The notes: generated by a model not told the origin, from the letters alone. DNA of 64,000 nt from Streptomyces sp. DH-12 (GCF_002899455.1 NZ_PPFB01000001.1:7354682-7418681); one strand, 5' to 3'; numbered from the stretch's first letter, positions 7,418-16,700 are shown. A program made the numbers and translations.

Positions 7418-8269
7418 ATGACGACCGCCTCCCCCTCGTCCAGCGCTCAGGCGGCCCGCGAGGCGCTCGCTGTCCGGTTGCAGCACCTACGCAAGGACGC
7501 CGGTCTCACCGGGAAGGAACTCTCCGCCCGGTGCGGCTGGCACCCCGCCAAGACCACCCGCATCCAAAAGGGCACGGCCGCGCCCTCCGACAGCGACATC
7601 CGCACCTGGTGCGCGGCGTGCGGCGCCGACGACCAGGCCGACGACCTCATCGCCACCGCCCGAGCGGTCGACTCGATGTACATGGAGTGGCGCCGCCTGC
7701 ACCGCAACGGCATGCGCCAGGTCCAGGAGGACTGGTACGCCCTGCACGAGCAGACCCGCCACTGCCGGGTCTACGTCTCCAACCTTCCGCCCGGCTTCCT
7801 CCAGACGCCAGCGTTCGCCACAGCCCTGATGGAGCAGATCACCTGCTTCCAGGGCACCCCCGACGACGTCGCAGAAGCCGTCGCCGCCCGCGTCGCCCGC
7901 TCCCGGTTCCTCTACGAGGGCGGCCACCTCTACGTCGTCCTCCTCGAGGAATCCGTCCTGCGCTACCGAACCGCCGACCCCGACGCGATGCGCGGGCAGC
8001 TGCGACACCTCCTGGCCGTGATGCCGCTCGCCTCGATCTCGCTGGGGATCATCCCGTTCACCGCGCAGCGCACCGTGTGGCCGCTGGAGGCGTTCTACGT
8101 CCACGACGACACCATGGCCGTGGTGGAGACGCTCACGGCGGAGATCAAGGTGACGCAGCCACGCGAGGTCGCCGACTACGCCAAGGCGTTCGCCGGCCTC
8201 GCGGAGATGGCCGTCTACGGTGACGCCGCCCGCGCCCTCATCCAGGCCGCGATCGACGCCCTGGAGTGA
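7418..8269 (+). CDS. XRE family regulator with DUF5753 domain
   Basis: DNA-binding protein of 283 residues. The N-terminal HTH (about residues 18-65, LRKDAGLTGKELSARCGWH then KTTRIQKG) is followed by the DUF5753 ligand or partner domain (from about 100: YVSNLPPGFLQTPAF, then ITCFQGTPDDV and a C-terminal TAEIKVTQPREVADY). Length and domain order are normal for the family. It follows the DUF6879 gene in one operon. Two copies of a 16-nt motif (6600 and 8275) flank the cassette and are candidate binding sites. Confidence 0.85.
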   Translation: MTTASPSSSAQAAREALAVRLQHLRKDAGLTGKELSARCGWHPAKTTRIQKGTAAPSDSDIRTWCAACGADDQADDLIATARAVDSMYMEWRRLHRNGMRQVQEDWYALHEQTRHCRVYVSNLPPGFLQTPAFATALMEQITCFQGTPDDVAEAVAARVARSRFLYEGGHLYVVLLEESVLRYRTADPDAMRGQLRHLLAVMPLASISLGIIPFTAQRTVWPLEAFYVHDDTMAVVETLTAEIKVTQPREVADYAKAFAGLAEMAVYGDAARALIQAAIDALE

Positions 8270-8274
8270 ACTTC

Positions 8275-8290
8275 CGCAATTACCCGCAAT
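8275..8290. promoter_or_regulatory. candidate operator CGCAATTACCCGCAAT
   Basis: Second copy of the motif at 6600-6615 (shared pattern CGCAAYTACSCGCAAY, same strand). It lies 6 bp after the XRE stop and 75 bp upstream of the gene at 8366, the position expected for a promoter-proximal operator. Confidence 0.5.
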
Positions 8291-8365
8291 CTCGTTGAGA
8301 GCCGCGTGGCGGCCTCCGTAGCGTCGAACGACACCGACGCAACCCAGCAACGGAGGCGGTGCCCC

Positions 8366-8551
8366 ATGAGCGCACCCACACCCGCCGGACCCGCACCCGA
8401 AGGACGCGGCCTCCAGCCCCCCGCCTTCGGCCGGCCCTCACCGGCCCTGCTGGCCCGCGCCGACCGCGGCTACGCCCGCTTCCTCGCCCAGGCGGCCCCG
8501 GACGACCGCACCGACGACCACGACCAGGACGACGCGGCGAGGCGTCGGTGA
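8366..8551 (+). CDS. small hypothetical protein
   Basis: Polypeptide of 61 residues (MSAPTPAGPAPEGRGLQPPA...), Pro/Ala-rich at the N-terminus and acidic/Arg-rich at the end (DDRTDDHDQDD). An ATG with GGAGGCGG upstream supports the start. Its stop overlaps the GTG of the next gene in a GTGA, so the two are translationally coupled. No domain is recognised. Confidence 0.6.
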   Translation: MSAPTPAGPAPEGRGLQPPAFGRPSPALLARADRGYARFLAQAAPDDRTDDHDQDDAARRR

Positions 8552-8937
8552 GCGACACCTACACCGTGCTCCACGACCCCCACGGCCTGGTCGACGCCGA
8601 ACTGCCGCTGGACCGAGCCCCGTACGAAGCGCTCGTCACCGCCGTCCTCGCGTGGCAGGACCCGAACCTCACGCCCCGCGACTACGAGCAGATCGCCCTC
8701 CAGCTCACCGGGCACGCCCGCGCGGTCGCCGCCGACGTCCAACGCCACGCCGCCGCCCTGCCGAAGAACGACGGCCGCGGCGCCCTCGCCGACGTCATCC
8801 TCCGCGAAGCCGCCGGCCGCCTCTCCCCACCGATCCAGGGCACCGCCCGCTGCGCCCAGAACCGCGCCCGGCTCGTACGGGCCCTGTACGAACGCCTGGA
8901 CCGCCTGGCGGCCGCGCCCGTCGACCGGGCCGTCTGA
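8548..8937 (+). CDS. hypothetical protein coupled to the preceding gene
   Basis: Protein of 129 residues from the GTG at 8548 (VSDTYTVLHDPHGLVDAEL). It appears all-helical, with TPRDYEQIALQLTGHARAVAADVQ in the middle, two Arg-rich C-terminal helices and no cysteine pair or signal peptide. The four-base overlap with the upstream gene and the motif at 8275 suggest co-regulation with the XRE cassette. Function unknown. Confidence 0.65.
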   Translation: MSDTYTVLHDPHGLVDAELPLDRAPYEALVTAVLAWQDPNLTPRDYEQIALQLTGHARAVAADVQRHAAALPKNDGRGALADVILREAAGRLSPPIQGTARCAQNRARLVRALYERLDRLAAAPVDRAV

Positions 8938-9065
8938 ACGGCCGCGCACCCGGGCGCGACCACGGACCCCGGGTGCGCGGCGCAGCAACCAGGACGAGCC
9001 GCTGGCGGGTGCCGTCGTCACGCGGCATCGTCAGGCGGGGAAATCGGCGGGCGCGGCCGTACCCC

Positions 9066-9290
9066 CTACGAATGGCCCTCGGTCAGCTGGCTGGCGGTGT
9101 TCTCGATCCACAGCAACGCCCACTCGACTCCGGCACGCCATCCGGGGTCTGCGCTGTCGTACCGGCCTTCCGTGTCGGCTCGGATGCTAGCCGCGAGGGT
9201 GCGCAGGTCCTTCTGCAGTCCCTGACGCCGGGCGGTGTCCATGGCCTGGATCATCTCGTCAGTGATGTCACCGGGTCGGAGTACGCTCAT
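9066..9290 (-). CDS. hypothetical protein abutting the IS701 deletion junction
   Basis: Open frame of 74 residues (MSVLRPGDITDEMIQAMDTA...) ending in WALLWIENTASQL. Its ATG lies only 3 bp from the truncated IS701 transposase reading frame, so any original upstream sequence has been lost and the start may be artificial. No clear ribosome site is present. Family not recognised; may be the C-terminal part of a longer protein. Confidence 0.45.
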   Translation of the reverse strand: MSVLRPGDITDEMIQAMDTARRQGLQKDLRTLAASIRADTEGRYDSADPGWRAGVEWALLWIENTASQLTEGHS

Positions 9291-9292
9291 CG

Positions 9293-10339
9293 CCCCACGG
9301 TCTGCAGCACCTGCTCAGCCGGGCTCGCTGGAATCCTGACGACATACGGGACGACCTGCAGAATTTCGTGGCCGAGAGACTCGGCGGCCCGGATGGTGTG
9401 CTGATCGTCGATGACACCGGCTTCCTCAAGAAGGGAACGGTCTCGGCCGGAGTGCAACGCCAGTACTCCGGCACCGCCGGCCGCACCGAGAACTGTCAGA
9501 TAGGCGTCTTCGCCGCCTACGCCTCCTCGCGCGGACGGGCTCTGGTGGACCGGGAGTTGTATCTCCCGAAGTCCTGGACGGGCGACCGGGACCGCTGCCG
9601 GGCGGCGAAGATACCCGAGGACCGCGACTTCGCGACCAAGGGCGACCTGGCCAAGGACATGATCCAGCGGGCCCTGGCGTCGCCGCTGCCGATCGCCTGG
9701 GTGACCGCCGACTCGGCCTACGGCCAGGAATGGCGGATGCTGGAGGAAGCCGGTGTCGGCTACGTCCTGGCCGTGCCGAAGTCCCAGCACACGCTCGCGG
9801 GCCGCATCGACTTCGCGATAGCCCAGGCGCCGGACGACGCCTGGGAACGCCACTCGTGCGGGAACGGCGCGAAGGGACCCCGCGTCTACGACTGGGCCGC
9901 GGCGAAGCTGCCCTCCGTCCCGGACTTCGACGGCGAGAACCCCACCCACGACCGGTGGGTACTGGACCGCCGCAGCCTGACCCGCCCCCAGGAGATCGCT
10001 TACTACCTCGCCTACGCGCCAGCCGGCACCGCCGTTGCCGAACTCGTCCGCGTCGCCGGAACCCGCTGGGCGATCGAGGAGTGCTTCCAGGCCGCGAAGA
10101 ACGAGTGCGGCCTGGACGAGTACGAGGTCCGCCGCTATCCAGGCTGGTACCGGCACATCACCCTGGCCATGCTCGCTCACACCTTCCTCGCCGCCATGGC
10201 CGCCGCAGCCGGAACCGAAAAGGGGGCAGCAGAAACGGTTCCGGCGCCCTCACGACCCTCACCGTGGCGGAAGTCCGGCGACTCCTGGCAGCTCACTGCC
10301 CGTCGCCGCCTCAGCGCCGACGCATCGAACGCGCACTGA
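9293..10339 (+). pseudogene. IS701 family transposase, 5'-truncated
   Basis: The frame starts mid-protein (GLQHLLSRARWNPDDIRDDL), equivalent to about residue 64 of the 411-residue copy at 17899. The DDE core is otherwise kept: GVLIVDDTGFLKKG, then ITADSAYGQEW-like VTADSAYGQEW and RWAIEECFQAAKNECGLDEY. Without its N-terminus and left inverted repeat it is unlikely to mobilise itself. Confidence 0.85.
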
Positions 10340-10500
10340 AGTGGTCACACTGGCGACGTCGACACCAGGCAACCGCCCAACGGTGCCACTGCAAGCGCCG
10401 CTGTAGAGGTTACGAACTTCCGCCACCCGGTCTCACGGCAGGTCAGTAGACTCGGTTTGACGCCCCTGACCAGCAGGAATAGCGAAGTGCGGCTGGAGTA
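9293..10500 (+). mobile_element. IS701 family element, left end deleted
   Basis: Right terminus present: read inward from 10500 it begins TACTCCAGCCGC and matches the tip of the IS701 copy at 17748. The left inverted repeat and about 60 transposase codons are missing. The right tip abuts CTAG (10501-10504), which fits the YTAR target of the family. The T-A-G of that site, read on the minus strand, is the stop codon of the ABC permease gene. Confidence 0.8.
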
Positions 10501-13032
10501 CTAGGACCAGCGGTGCAGCGCGGCCCGGGCCGGCAGTGTGACCGCCAGCAGGGCCAGGCCGCCGACGGCGACCGCGAAGCATCCGTACACCAGCGGAGGC
10601 ACGTACGGCATGTCACCGGTCACGCCGCTCATCATCGGGATCAGCGTGGCCGCGGCGATCGCGGAGCCGAGGACCAGGCCCACCACGGCGACCAGCAGGC
10701 CCTCCCAGCGGAGCATCGTCATCACCTGACGCCGGGTGGAGCCGACGAGGCGCAGCATGCCCAGCTCGCGGCGGCGGTCCAGGACCGTCATCACCAGGGT
10801 GTTGACCGCGGCGACGGCGGCGAACCCGCCGAGGACCGCGGCCATGGTGTTGTTCATCCAGGCGCCCAGCTTCGCGTCGCGGTTCTGCTCGGTGGCGTAG
10901 CCGGAGGCGTCGGTGACCTCGCCCAGGGCGGTGAGCGGCTTCTCCGAGCCGCCCCGTACCAGGAGCGTGCTGTCGAAGCCCGAGGTGACGTGCCCGGCCA
11001 GGGACGCCCGGTCCATGGTCACCGTGGCCAGGCCGAGGCCGCGGTCGTAGACCGCGACGATCTCGGGGCTGACCTCCGTCCCGTCGGGGAGGTAGAGCGG
11101 GAGCCGGTCGCCGACACCGGCGTCCGCCGAGGTCGCCAGGGTCTTGCCGATGGCGATACGCCCCTCGCCGAGCCGGTCGAGGCTGCCGTCGCGTACGTCC
11201 AGGTCCTGCACCTTCGCCAGCTCGGCGCCAGAGCCGGTGACGCCCTGGGTGGCCGCGCCCTGGAGCGACTTGAACTCGCCGGAGCCGGTCGGCACCAGCA
11301 CCTGCGTGTTCAGCAGCCCGACGGCCGCCTCCACGCCCGGCGCGCGGGCGGCGCGTGCCGCCGCGTCCACCGGGAGCCCGGCCGGGTCCGTCACCACGTG
11401 GTCCGCGGTGATGCCCGCGCGCAGCTGCTTGTCGGCGGCGTGGGTCTCGCTCGTGTGCATGAACACGAGGGTCGAGGAGAAGGCCACGGCGAGCACGATC
11501 GGGGTGATCGCGGAGGCGAGGCGGCGGGCGTTGGTACGGGAGTTGACGGCCGCGAGCTCGGCGGACGGGCCCGCGCCGCGCAGCGGGAGGCCGAACAGGC
11601 CGGCGCACAGCCGTGCCACCAGCGGGCCGAGCAGCCCGACGGCGAGCATGAAGAGCATGACGACGCCGAGGGCGGCGCCGGCCGCGTCGTCCCCGGCGGA
11701 GCGGGCGGACACGCCGGTGAGGATCGTGCCTCCGACGAGGGCGCCGACGCCGAGGAGGGTACGGACCAGACCGGGCCGCAGCCGCTCCACCGACGCGTCC
11801 GACAGCGCCTGTCCGGGCTTGATCTTCGCGGGCCGGCGCCCGGCCGTCCAGCCTGCGCCGAGCGCGGTGAGCAGCCCCATGACGACGGCGGCGAGCAGCG
11901 GAAGCCCGGAGACGTGCAGGTCCACGGCGCGCGGGATGGTGCCCCGGTCCTGGAGCTGCCCGAACCACCAGTGGGCGAGCCCGATGCCGGGCAGGCAGCC
12001 GATGATCCCGGCGAGCGGCGCGACGAGCAGTGCTTCGGAGGCGACCGCGCGGCGGACCTGCCGCGGGGTGGCGCCGACGGCGCGCAGCAGGGCGAACTCG
12101 CGGGCCCGCTGACCGACCGAGAGCGCGACGGTTCCGGCGGCCGTGAAGACCGCGACGATGGCGGCGATGCCGCCGAAGGAGCCGCCGATTCCGAAGAGCA
12201 TCACCTTGGCGTATCCGAGGCCCGGGTCCTCGACGGCACCGCGGTCGTCGCCGGTGTGGACCTGGACGCCGGAGCCGGCCAGGGCCTGCTTCACTGCGCC
12301 GGCGAGGGCGTCGGCGTCGGTGCCGTCCTCCGCCAGCACGATGACGGCGTCGGCCTTGCCGGGATGCCCGGCGAGCACGGGGGCCTGGGTGTCGGCGAAC
12401 CAGGTCAGGGCGCCCGCGTCGCCGGAGTAGCGGGCGGTCTCCGCGGGGCCGGCCTCGGCGACGCCAGCGACGCGGAAGTCCTGCCGGCCGGCGGCGGTCT
12501 CCAGTACGACGGTGTCGCCGACCGCGGCGTGCGCGGCGCGGGCCGTTCCCGCGTCGAGGACGACTTCCCCCTCGCGGGGTGCGGAGCCGGTGGTCAGCGA
12601 GGTGCCGGTGAAGGTGTGCGAGCCCCATCCGTGCGCGGTGAGCACACCTCCCGGAACATTCAGTGCACGGGCGCCGGCGTCCGTCGCGCGCACCGGGAAG
12701 GTGAAGTCCGCGACGGCGGTGGCCGCACCCGGCGCCCCGGCGGCCTTCACAGCCAGCCCGGCGTCCATCCGTGCCGTGTCCGGCAGGGGCGTCGCCTCCT
12801 TCTCGCGGTCCTCGCCGCTGCCGGTGACGACGTACTTGTTCTGGTCCGCCGCCGCGACGACCGGCGCGTTCGCGTACCGTTCCGGCGGCACGGAGGCGCG
12901 CAGGCTGGTCTCGAGCAGGATTCCGCAGGCCGAGACGATCAGTGCGGACATCAGCAGCGCGAGGAAGGTCCCCGCGAAGGACGCGGGCTTGAAGCGGACG
13001 GCCTCACGGGCGAGTCCGTTGGGGCGCCTCAT
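10501..13032 (-). CDS. FtsX-type ABC transporter permease
   Basis: Membrane protein of 843 residues. One N-terminal transmembrane helix (FAGTFLALLMSALIVSACGI) leads into a large extracytoplasmic domain, then a three-helix FtsX segment (about 280-400) containing GQRAREFALLRAVGATPRQV. Further helices, a second extracellular domain and a second FtsX segment with DRRRELGMLRLVGSTRRQV follow. This duplicated layout is typical of actinobacterial exporters of peptides, lipids or drugs. The ATG overlaps the ATPase stop (ATGA). Its TAG stop sits exactly at an IS701 target site, so the IS left the protein intact. Confidence 0.9.
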   Translation of the reverse strand: MRRPNGLAREAVRFKPASFAGTFLALLMSALIVSACGILLETSLRASVPPERYANAPVVAAADQNKYVVTGSGEDREKEATPLPDTARMDAGLAVKAAGAPGAATAVADFTFPVRATDAGARALNVPGGVLTAHGWGSHTFTGTSLTTGSAPREGEVVLDAGTARAAHAAVGDTVVLETAAGRQDFRVAGVAEAGPAETARYSGDAGALTWFADTQAPVLAGHPGKADAVIVLAEDGTDADALAGAVKQALAGSGVQVHTGDDRGAVEDPGLGYAKVMLFGIGGSFGGIAAIVAVFTAAGTVALSVGQRAREFALLRAVGATPRQVRRAVASEALLVAPLAGIIGCLPGIGLAHWWFGQLQDRGTIPRAVDLHVSGLPLLAAVVMGLLTALGAGWTAGRRPAKIKPGQALSDASVERLRPGLVRTLLGVGALVGGTILTGVSARSAGDDAAGAALGVVMLFMLAVGLLGPLVARLCAGLFGLPLRGAGPSAELAAVNSRTNARRLASAITPIVLAVAFSSTLVFMHTSETHAADKQLRAGITADHVVTDPAGLPVDAAARAARAPGVEAAVGLLNTQVLVPTGSGEFKSLQGAATQGVTGSGAELAKVQDLDVRDGSLDRLGEGRIAIGKTLATSADAGVGDRLPLYLPDGTEVSPEIVAVYDRGLGLATVTMDRASLAGHVTSGFDSTLLVRGGSEKPLTALGEVTDASGYATEQNRDAKLGAWMNNTMAAVLGGFAAVAAVNTLVMTVLDRRRELGMLRLVGSTRRQVMTMLRWEGLLVAVVGLVLGSAIAAATLIPMMSGVTGDMPYVPPLVYGCFAVAVGGLALLAVTLPARAALHRWS

Positions 13033-13856
13033 GCCGCCACCCCCGCCATCGCACCGGAGCGGGAGGTGCGCGAGGTGAGCACGGCCATCCGTGCCGCGAT
13101 CTGCTCCGCCGAACCGCGCTCGAGGTGGTCGGCGAAGGCGCCGTCGGCGAGGAACAGCACACGGTCGGCCCAGGCGGCCGCGGCCGGGTCGTGGGTGACC
13201 ATGACAACGGTGGCGCCCAGAGCGTCCACCGCGTTGCGCAGCAGGCCGAGGACCTCGGCGGCGGTGCCGGTGTCGAGTGCGCCGGTGGGTTCGTCCGCGA
13301 AGATCACGTCGGGGCTGGTGACCAGGGCGCGGGCGACGGCCACGCGTTGCTGCTGACCGCCGGAGAGCTCTCCGGGCCGGCGCTTCGCCTTGTCGGCGAG
13401 TCCGACCCGGGCGAGCACCGCGGCCGCCCGGCGCCGGTCCTGGCGCTGCCCGGCCAGGCGCATAGGCAGCAGCACGTTCTGCTCCACGGTCAGCGACGGC
13501 AGCAGGTTGAACGCCTGGAAGACGAAGCCGAGGCGGCTGCGGCGCAGCTCGGTGAGCTCGTTCTCACTCATGCCGGTGATCTCCGTGCCGCCGAGGCGCA
13601 CGGATCCCGCCGACGGCCGGTCGAGCCCGGCAGCGCACTGCAGGAAGGTGGACTTGCCTGACCCGGACGGGCCCATGACCGCGGTGAACGTGCCGCGCGG
13701 CAGGGCGAGGTCGATGCCCGCGAGGGCGTGCACCGTGCCCGCCCCGTGGCCGTACTGCCGCCGGACGTCGCGCAGTTCGACGGCGAGACCGGGCGTGGCG
13801 GCCGGGGCCTTGGGCCGGTTGTCCGCCTTCTGCCGCTTGCCCCTGCGTAGCTTCAT
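13029..13856 (-). CDS. ABC transporter ATP-binding protein (MacB/LolD type)
   Basis: ATPase partner of the downstream permease, 275 residues from the ATG at 13856, which has GGGAGA upstream; an in-frame ATG exists 24 bp earlier. Walker A GPSGSGKST, Q-loop region VFQAFNLLPSLTVEQN, signature LSGGQQQRVAVARAL, Walker B VIFADEPTGALD and H-loop MVTHD are all present. Gene order with an adjacent two-component system matches the common actinobacterial arrangement in which the regulator controls the exporter. Confidence 0.92.
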   Translation of the reverse strand: MKLRRGKRQKADNRPKAPAATPGLAVELRDVRRQYGHGAGTVHALAGIDLALPRGTFTAVMGPSGSGKSTFLQCAAGLDRPSAGSVRLGGTEITGMSENELTELRRSRLGFVFQAFNLLPSLTVEQNVLLPMRLAGQRQDRRRAAAVLARVGLADKAKRRPGELSGGQQQRVAVARALVTSPDVIFADEPTGALDTGTAAEVLGLLRNAVDALGATVVMVTHDPAAAAWADRVLFLADGAFADHLERGSAEQIAARMAVLTSRTSRSGAMAGVAA

Positions 13857-13923
13857 GTCCCGTCTCCCTCTCATGTGCACTTTCTGTGACGGGTGAAGAG
13901 TGCGGGGACGGCTGAGCGCCGGG

Positions 13924-13963
13924 CGTCATACCGGGGAGCCAATGTGGGGGTGCTACCGCGGTA
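13924..13963 (-). promoter_or_regulatory. shared regulatory motif upstream of the ABC operon
   Basis: On the minus strand the palindrome TACCGCGGTA (13954-13963) is followed by TTGGCTCCCC and GGTATGACG, which could contain a -10 element (TATGAC). The same arrangement with TACCCGGGTA occurs at 16701-16739 upstream of the desaturase. The adjacent response regulator is the natural candidate ligand. Confidence 0.6.
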
Positions 13964-13979
13964 GGGGGCGGGGGTGGTC

Positions 13980-14654
13980 CTACTCGCCCGGAGCGACCAG
14001 CCCCGACTCGTAGGCGAAGACCACCGCCTGGGCGCGGTCGCGCAGGTCAAGCTTGGTCAGGACGCGGCTGACGTGCGTCTTCACCGTCTGCTCAGCCAAC
14101 ACCAGCGTCTGCGCGATCTCCCCGTTCGACTGCCCGCGGGCCACCAGCGTGAGGACCTCGGTCTCGCGTTCCGTCAGGCCTTTGAGCCGCAGCGCGGGCT
14201 TGCCCCGGACGGCGGGACGCTGCTTGGCGAAGTCCGCGATGAGGCGGCGCGTCACGGAAGGGGCGAGCAGCGCGTCGCCCGAGGCCACGACGCGGACCGC
14301 CGCGATGAGGTCGGCCGGCGGCGCATCCTTGAGGAGGAAGCCGCTCGCGCCCGCCCGGAGCGCCTCGTAGACGTAGTCGTCGACGTCGAAGGTGGTGAGC
14401 ATCAGGACGCGCGGCCGGTGTGCCACACCGGGTGCCGGCTCCAGGAGGCGGCGTGCGGCCTCCAGCCCGTCCATCTCGGGCATCCGCACGTCCATCAGCA
14501 CGACGTCCGGGTGGGTACGCCGGCTCAGCTCGACGCCCTGCGCGCCGTCGGGGGCCTCGCCCACCACGTCGATGTCGCTCTGGGCGGCCAGCAGGGCGGC
14601 GAAGCCGGCCCGCACCATGGCCTGGTCGTCGACGATGATGACGCGCGTCGTCAT
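13980..14654 (-). CDS. NarL/LuxR family response regulator
   Basis: Regulator of 224 residues. The receiver domain has the acidic pair (VIIVDDQAMVRAG), the phospho-acceptor D in VLMDVRMPEMDG (about residue 54), T in MLTTFD and K in FLLKDA. The C-terminal LuxR HTH reads LTERETEVLTLVARGQSNGEIA. It lies 12 bp after the kinase stop. Its domain pair with a HisKA_3 kinase and the nearby desaturase resemble DesR of the DesK-DesR membrane-fluidity system, but an exporter-control role is equally possible. Confidence 0.93.
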   Translation of the reverse strand: MTTRVIIVDDQAMVRAGFAALLAAQSDIDVVGEAPDGAQGVELSRRTHPDVVLMDVRMPEMDGLEAARRLLEPAPGVAHRPRVLMLTTFDVDDYVYEALRAGASGFLLKDAPPADLIAAVRVVASGDALLAPSVTRRLIADFAKQRPAVRGKPALRLKGLTERETEVLTLVARGQSNGEIAQTLVLAEQTVKTHVSRVLTKLDLRDRAQAVVFAYESGLVAPGE

Positions 14655-14666
14655 GTGAAGTCCTTT

Positions 14667-15899
14667 TCAGCCAAGGAAGTTCAGGGGAAGTTGGGCGGCG
14701 ACCCGGAAGCCGCCGTCCGGTAGCGGCCCCGTGTCGAGGCTGCCGCCGACGAGCCGCACCCGCTCGCGCATGCCGACGAGGCCGTGCCCGGTGCCGCCCA
14801 CCTCGAGCGGCCCGTCGGGTGGCTGGGGCGGCGGTCCGTTGACGACCAGGACGGTGAGCCGCGCACCGTCCTGCGGATCGGACTCCGTCACCGACAGCGA
14901 CACCTGCGTGCGGGCACCCGGCGCGTGCCGCACGACGTTCGAGAGAGCCTCCTGGACAATCCGGTACGCGGACAGGCCGACCGCCTCGGGCACCTCGACG
15001 TCGCAGGGGGTGAACTCCACCGGCCCGCGGGCCCTCGCCGTCACTTCCACCAGCTGCCCGATCTGCGCCAGGCCCGGCTGGGGCACGAGCTCGCCGTGTG
15101 CCTCCTCATTGCGCAGCACGCCGAGGAGCCGTCGCATCTCGCCGAGCGACTCGCGCGCGGTCGCCGCGATGGACGTGAACTCCTCCCGCACGTCCGGCGG
15201 CAGCCTGTCGAGGCGGTACTCCGCGGTGTCCGCCTGCACCGTGATGACGGACATGTGGTGTGCCACCACGTCGTGCAGCTCGCGGGCGATCCGGGCGCGC
15301 TCCTCCAGCAGCGTCCGCCGGCCACGTTCGGCCTCGCTGATCGTCTCCTGCTCGACCAGCCTGCGCTGCACTTCGGACCGCTCGTGCAGCGCACCGCCCA
15401 GCAGGAGCGCGACGCCCCCGAGGATGGTGAACAGCAGGCCCATGGCGCCGAAGCCATGGGGCGCGACGAACCCCAGGGCCACGTTCGCGGTGGCCGTGGC
15501 CAGCCACACCAGCAGCAGTGTCCGGCGTCGCTCGCGCAGCCCCAGGGCGAGGCAGAGGCCGACGTACCCGACGATCTCCATGGGCGGGAACGGCCACAGC
15601 AGCCGCTCCTGGAAGTCGACGGTGAGCAGGGCGAGCGCCCCGGCGACGTCCGCGACGAAGACCACGTACCAGGCCTGCAGCGGCCGTACGACGGCGAGCA
15701 GCAGCGGCGCGGCCTGCGCGACGGCCAACCCGCCAGCGACGCCTCCGGTCAGGCCGTAGTCGGCGGTGAGGACCACGAGGGTCGTGGGCAGCAGGGCGAC
15801 GCACAGCACGAACGCCACGGCCCATGGCAGCAGCCGCACCCATCGCCGCGAGGCCCCCGCGAGCAGTGCGCGCGGGCGTTCCTCCTCCACTGAGGTCAT
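14667..15899 (-). CDS. DesK/NarX-like sensor histidine kinase (HisKA_3)
   Basis: Kinase of about 410 residues. The start is taken at ATG 15899 (MTSVEEERPRALL); the frame is open to 15944. Five or six hydrophobic helices form the N-terminal sensor, with no large extracellular domain, as in DesK. The HisKA_3 dimerisation box ARELHDVVAHHMS carries the phospho-His. The HATPase region has NVVRHA (N box) and GHGLVGMRERV (G box). It pairs with the response regulator 12 bp downstream. The desaturase gene upstream on the same strand suggests a membrane-related signal. Confidence 0.9.
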   Translation of the reverse strand: MTSVEEERPRALLAGASRRWVRLLPWAVAFVLCVALLPTTLVVLTADYGLTGGVAGGLAVAQAAPLLLAVVRPLQAWYVVFVADVAGALALLTVDFQERLLWPFPPMEIVGYVGLCLALGLRERRRTLLLVWLATATANVALGFVAPHGFGAMGLLFTILGGVALLLGGALHERSEVQRRLVEQETISEAERGRRTLLEERARIARELHDVVAHHMSVITVQADTAEYRLDRLPPDVREEFTSIAATARESLGEMRRLLGVLRNEEAHGELVPQPGLAQIGQLVEVTARARGPVEFTPCDVEVPEAVGLSAYRIVQEALSNVVRHAPGARTQVSLSVTESDPQDGARLTVLVVNGPPPQPPDGPLEVGGTGHGLVGMRERVRLVGGSLDTGPLPDGGFRVAAQLPLNFLG

Positions 15900-15956
15900 G
15901 CGCACCAGCCTATGTGCGCCGCGACGGCGTCCGGAGTGGCGCAAGGCGTCGGCTCC

Positions 15957-16635
15957 TCAGATGTCGGCACGCAGCGGTTCTCCCACTTCGTACATGTGCC
16001 GCAGGGCCTGACGGCAGGAGTCGACGAGGTCGGTCTCCGCGTAGGGGATGCCGAGGTCGCGGCAGCGTGCCTTCACCATGGACTGGGCGAGCCTCAGGTG
16101 CGGGCGGGGCATGCTGGGGAACAGGTGGTGCTCGATCTGGTAGTTGAGGCCCCAGAGGAACCAGTCGGTGAGGAAGCTGCCCCTGACGTTGCGGGACGTG
16201 AGGACCTGGAGCCGCAGGTGTTCCCAGCAGCAGGTTGCCGTGGATGAGCCCGATACGGCGGTTGGTGGCGCGGTTGCCGCTGATCTGGGCATGGCCTGCG
16301 TCGTGGCCGATGAACGCCGGGCGGGCACACAGGACGGCGAGGACGGAGGCCAGCGCGACGACCCACCAGGAGCCGCCGATGAGCGCCATGCCGGTGACGA
16401 TGGCGGCAAGACCCAGTGCGTTGGTCGCGATGGTGTGCGCGTACCAGCCGGGGCGCCGGTCGAGCAGCCCCTGTCCCTTGACGTCACGCAGCAGCGGCGT
16501 GAACTCGCTGCCCGCGTCCGGTGGGGCTTGTCGCGCGGTGGCGTTCTCGGGGTGCGGCGGAGGCGAGCTTCGCCGTGTGCTGTCGGCACGCGTGGTCACT
16601 ACAGCGGTGGTCGGCAACGTCCTGAAGCGGCGCAT
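15957..16635 (-). pseudogene. membrane fatty-acid desaturase with internal deletion
   Basis: The start at ATG 16635 has a strong GGAGGGAGACGG site. The N-terminal part includes a transmembrane hairpin and the first His box (FIGHDAGHAQIS). After IHGNLLLG (near 16217) the frame breaks and continues in another frame with VLTSRNVRGSFLTDWF and the last His box QIEHHLFPSMPRPHLRLAQ. By comparison with the family about 120 residues are missing, including the second HxxHH box, so the enzyme cannot bind its di-iron centre. Probably a former target of the adjacent DesK-like system. Confidence 0.85.
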
Positions 16636-16700
16636 CCATCCGTCTCCCTCCGTCTCGTCCGTGGGAAGACGAGAAGGTAGAGACGCGGTGGGCGCCGGGG

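Noticed and set aside
10513..13356. 947-residue plus-strand open frame opposite the ABC permease
   Set aside because: The opposite strand encodes a clear FtsX permease; this frame is His/Gly/Asp-rich mirror translation without domains.
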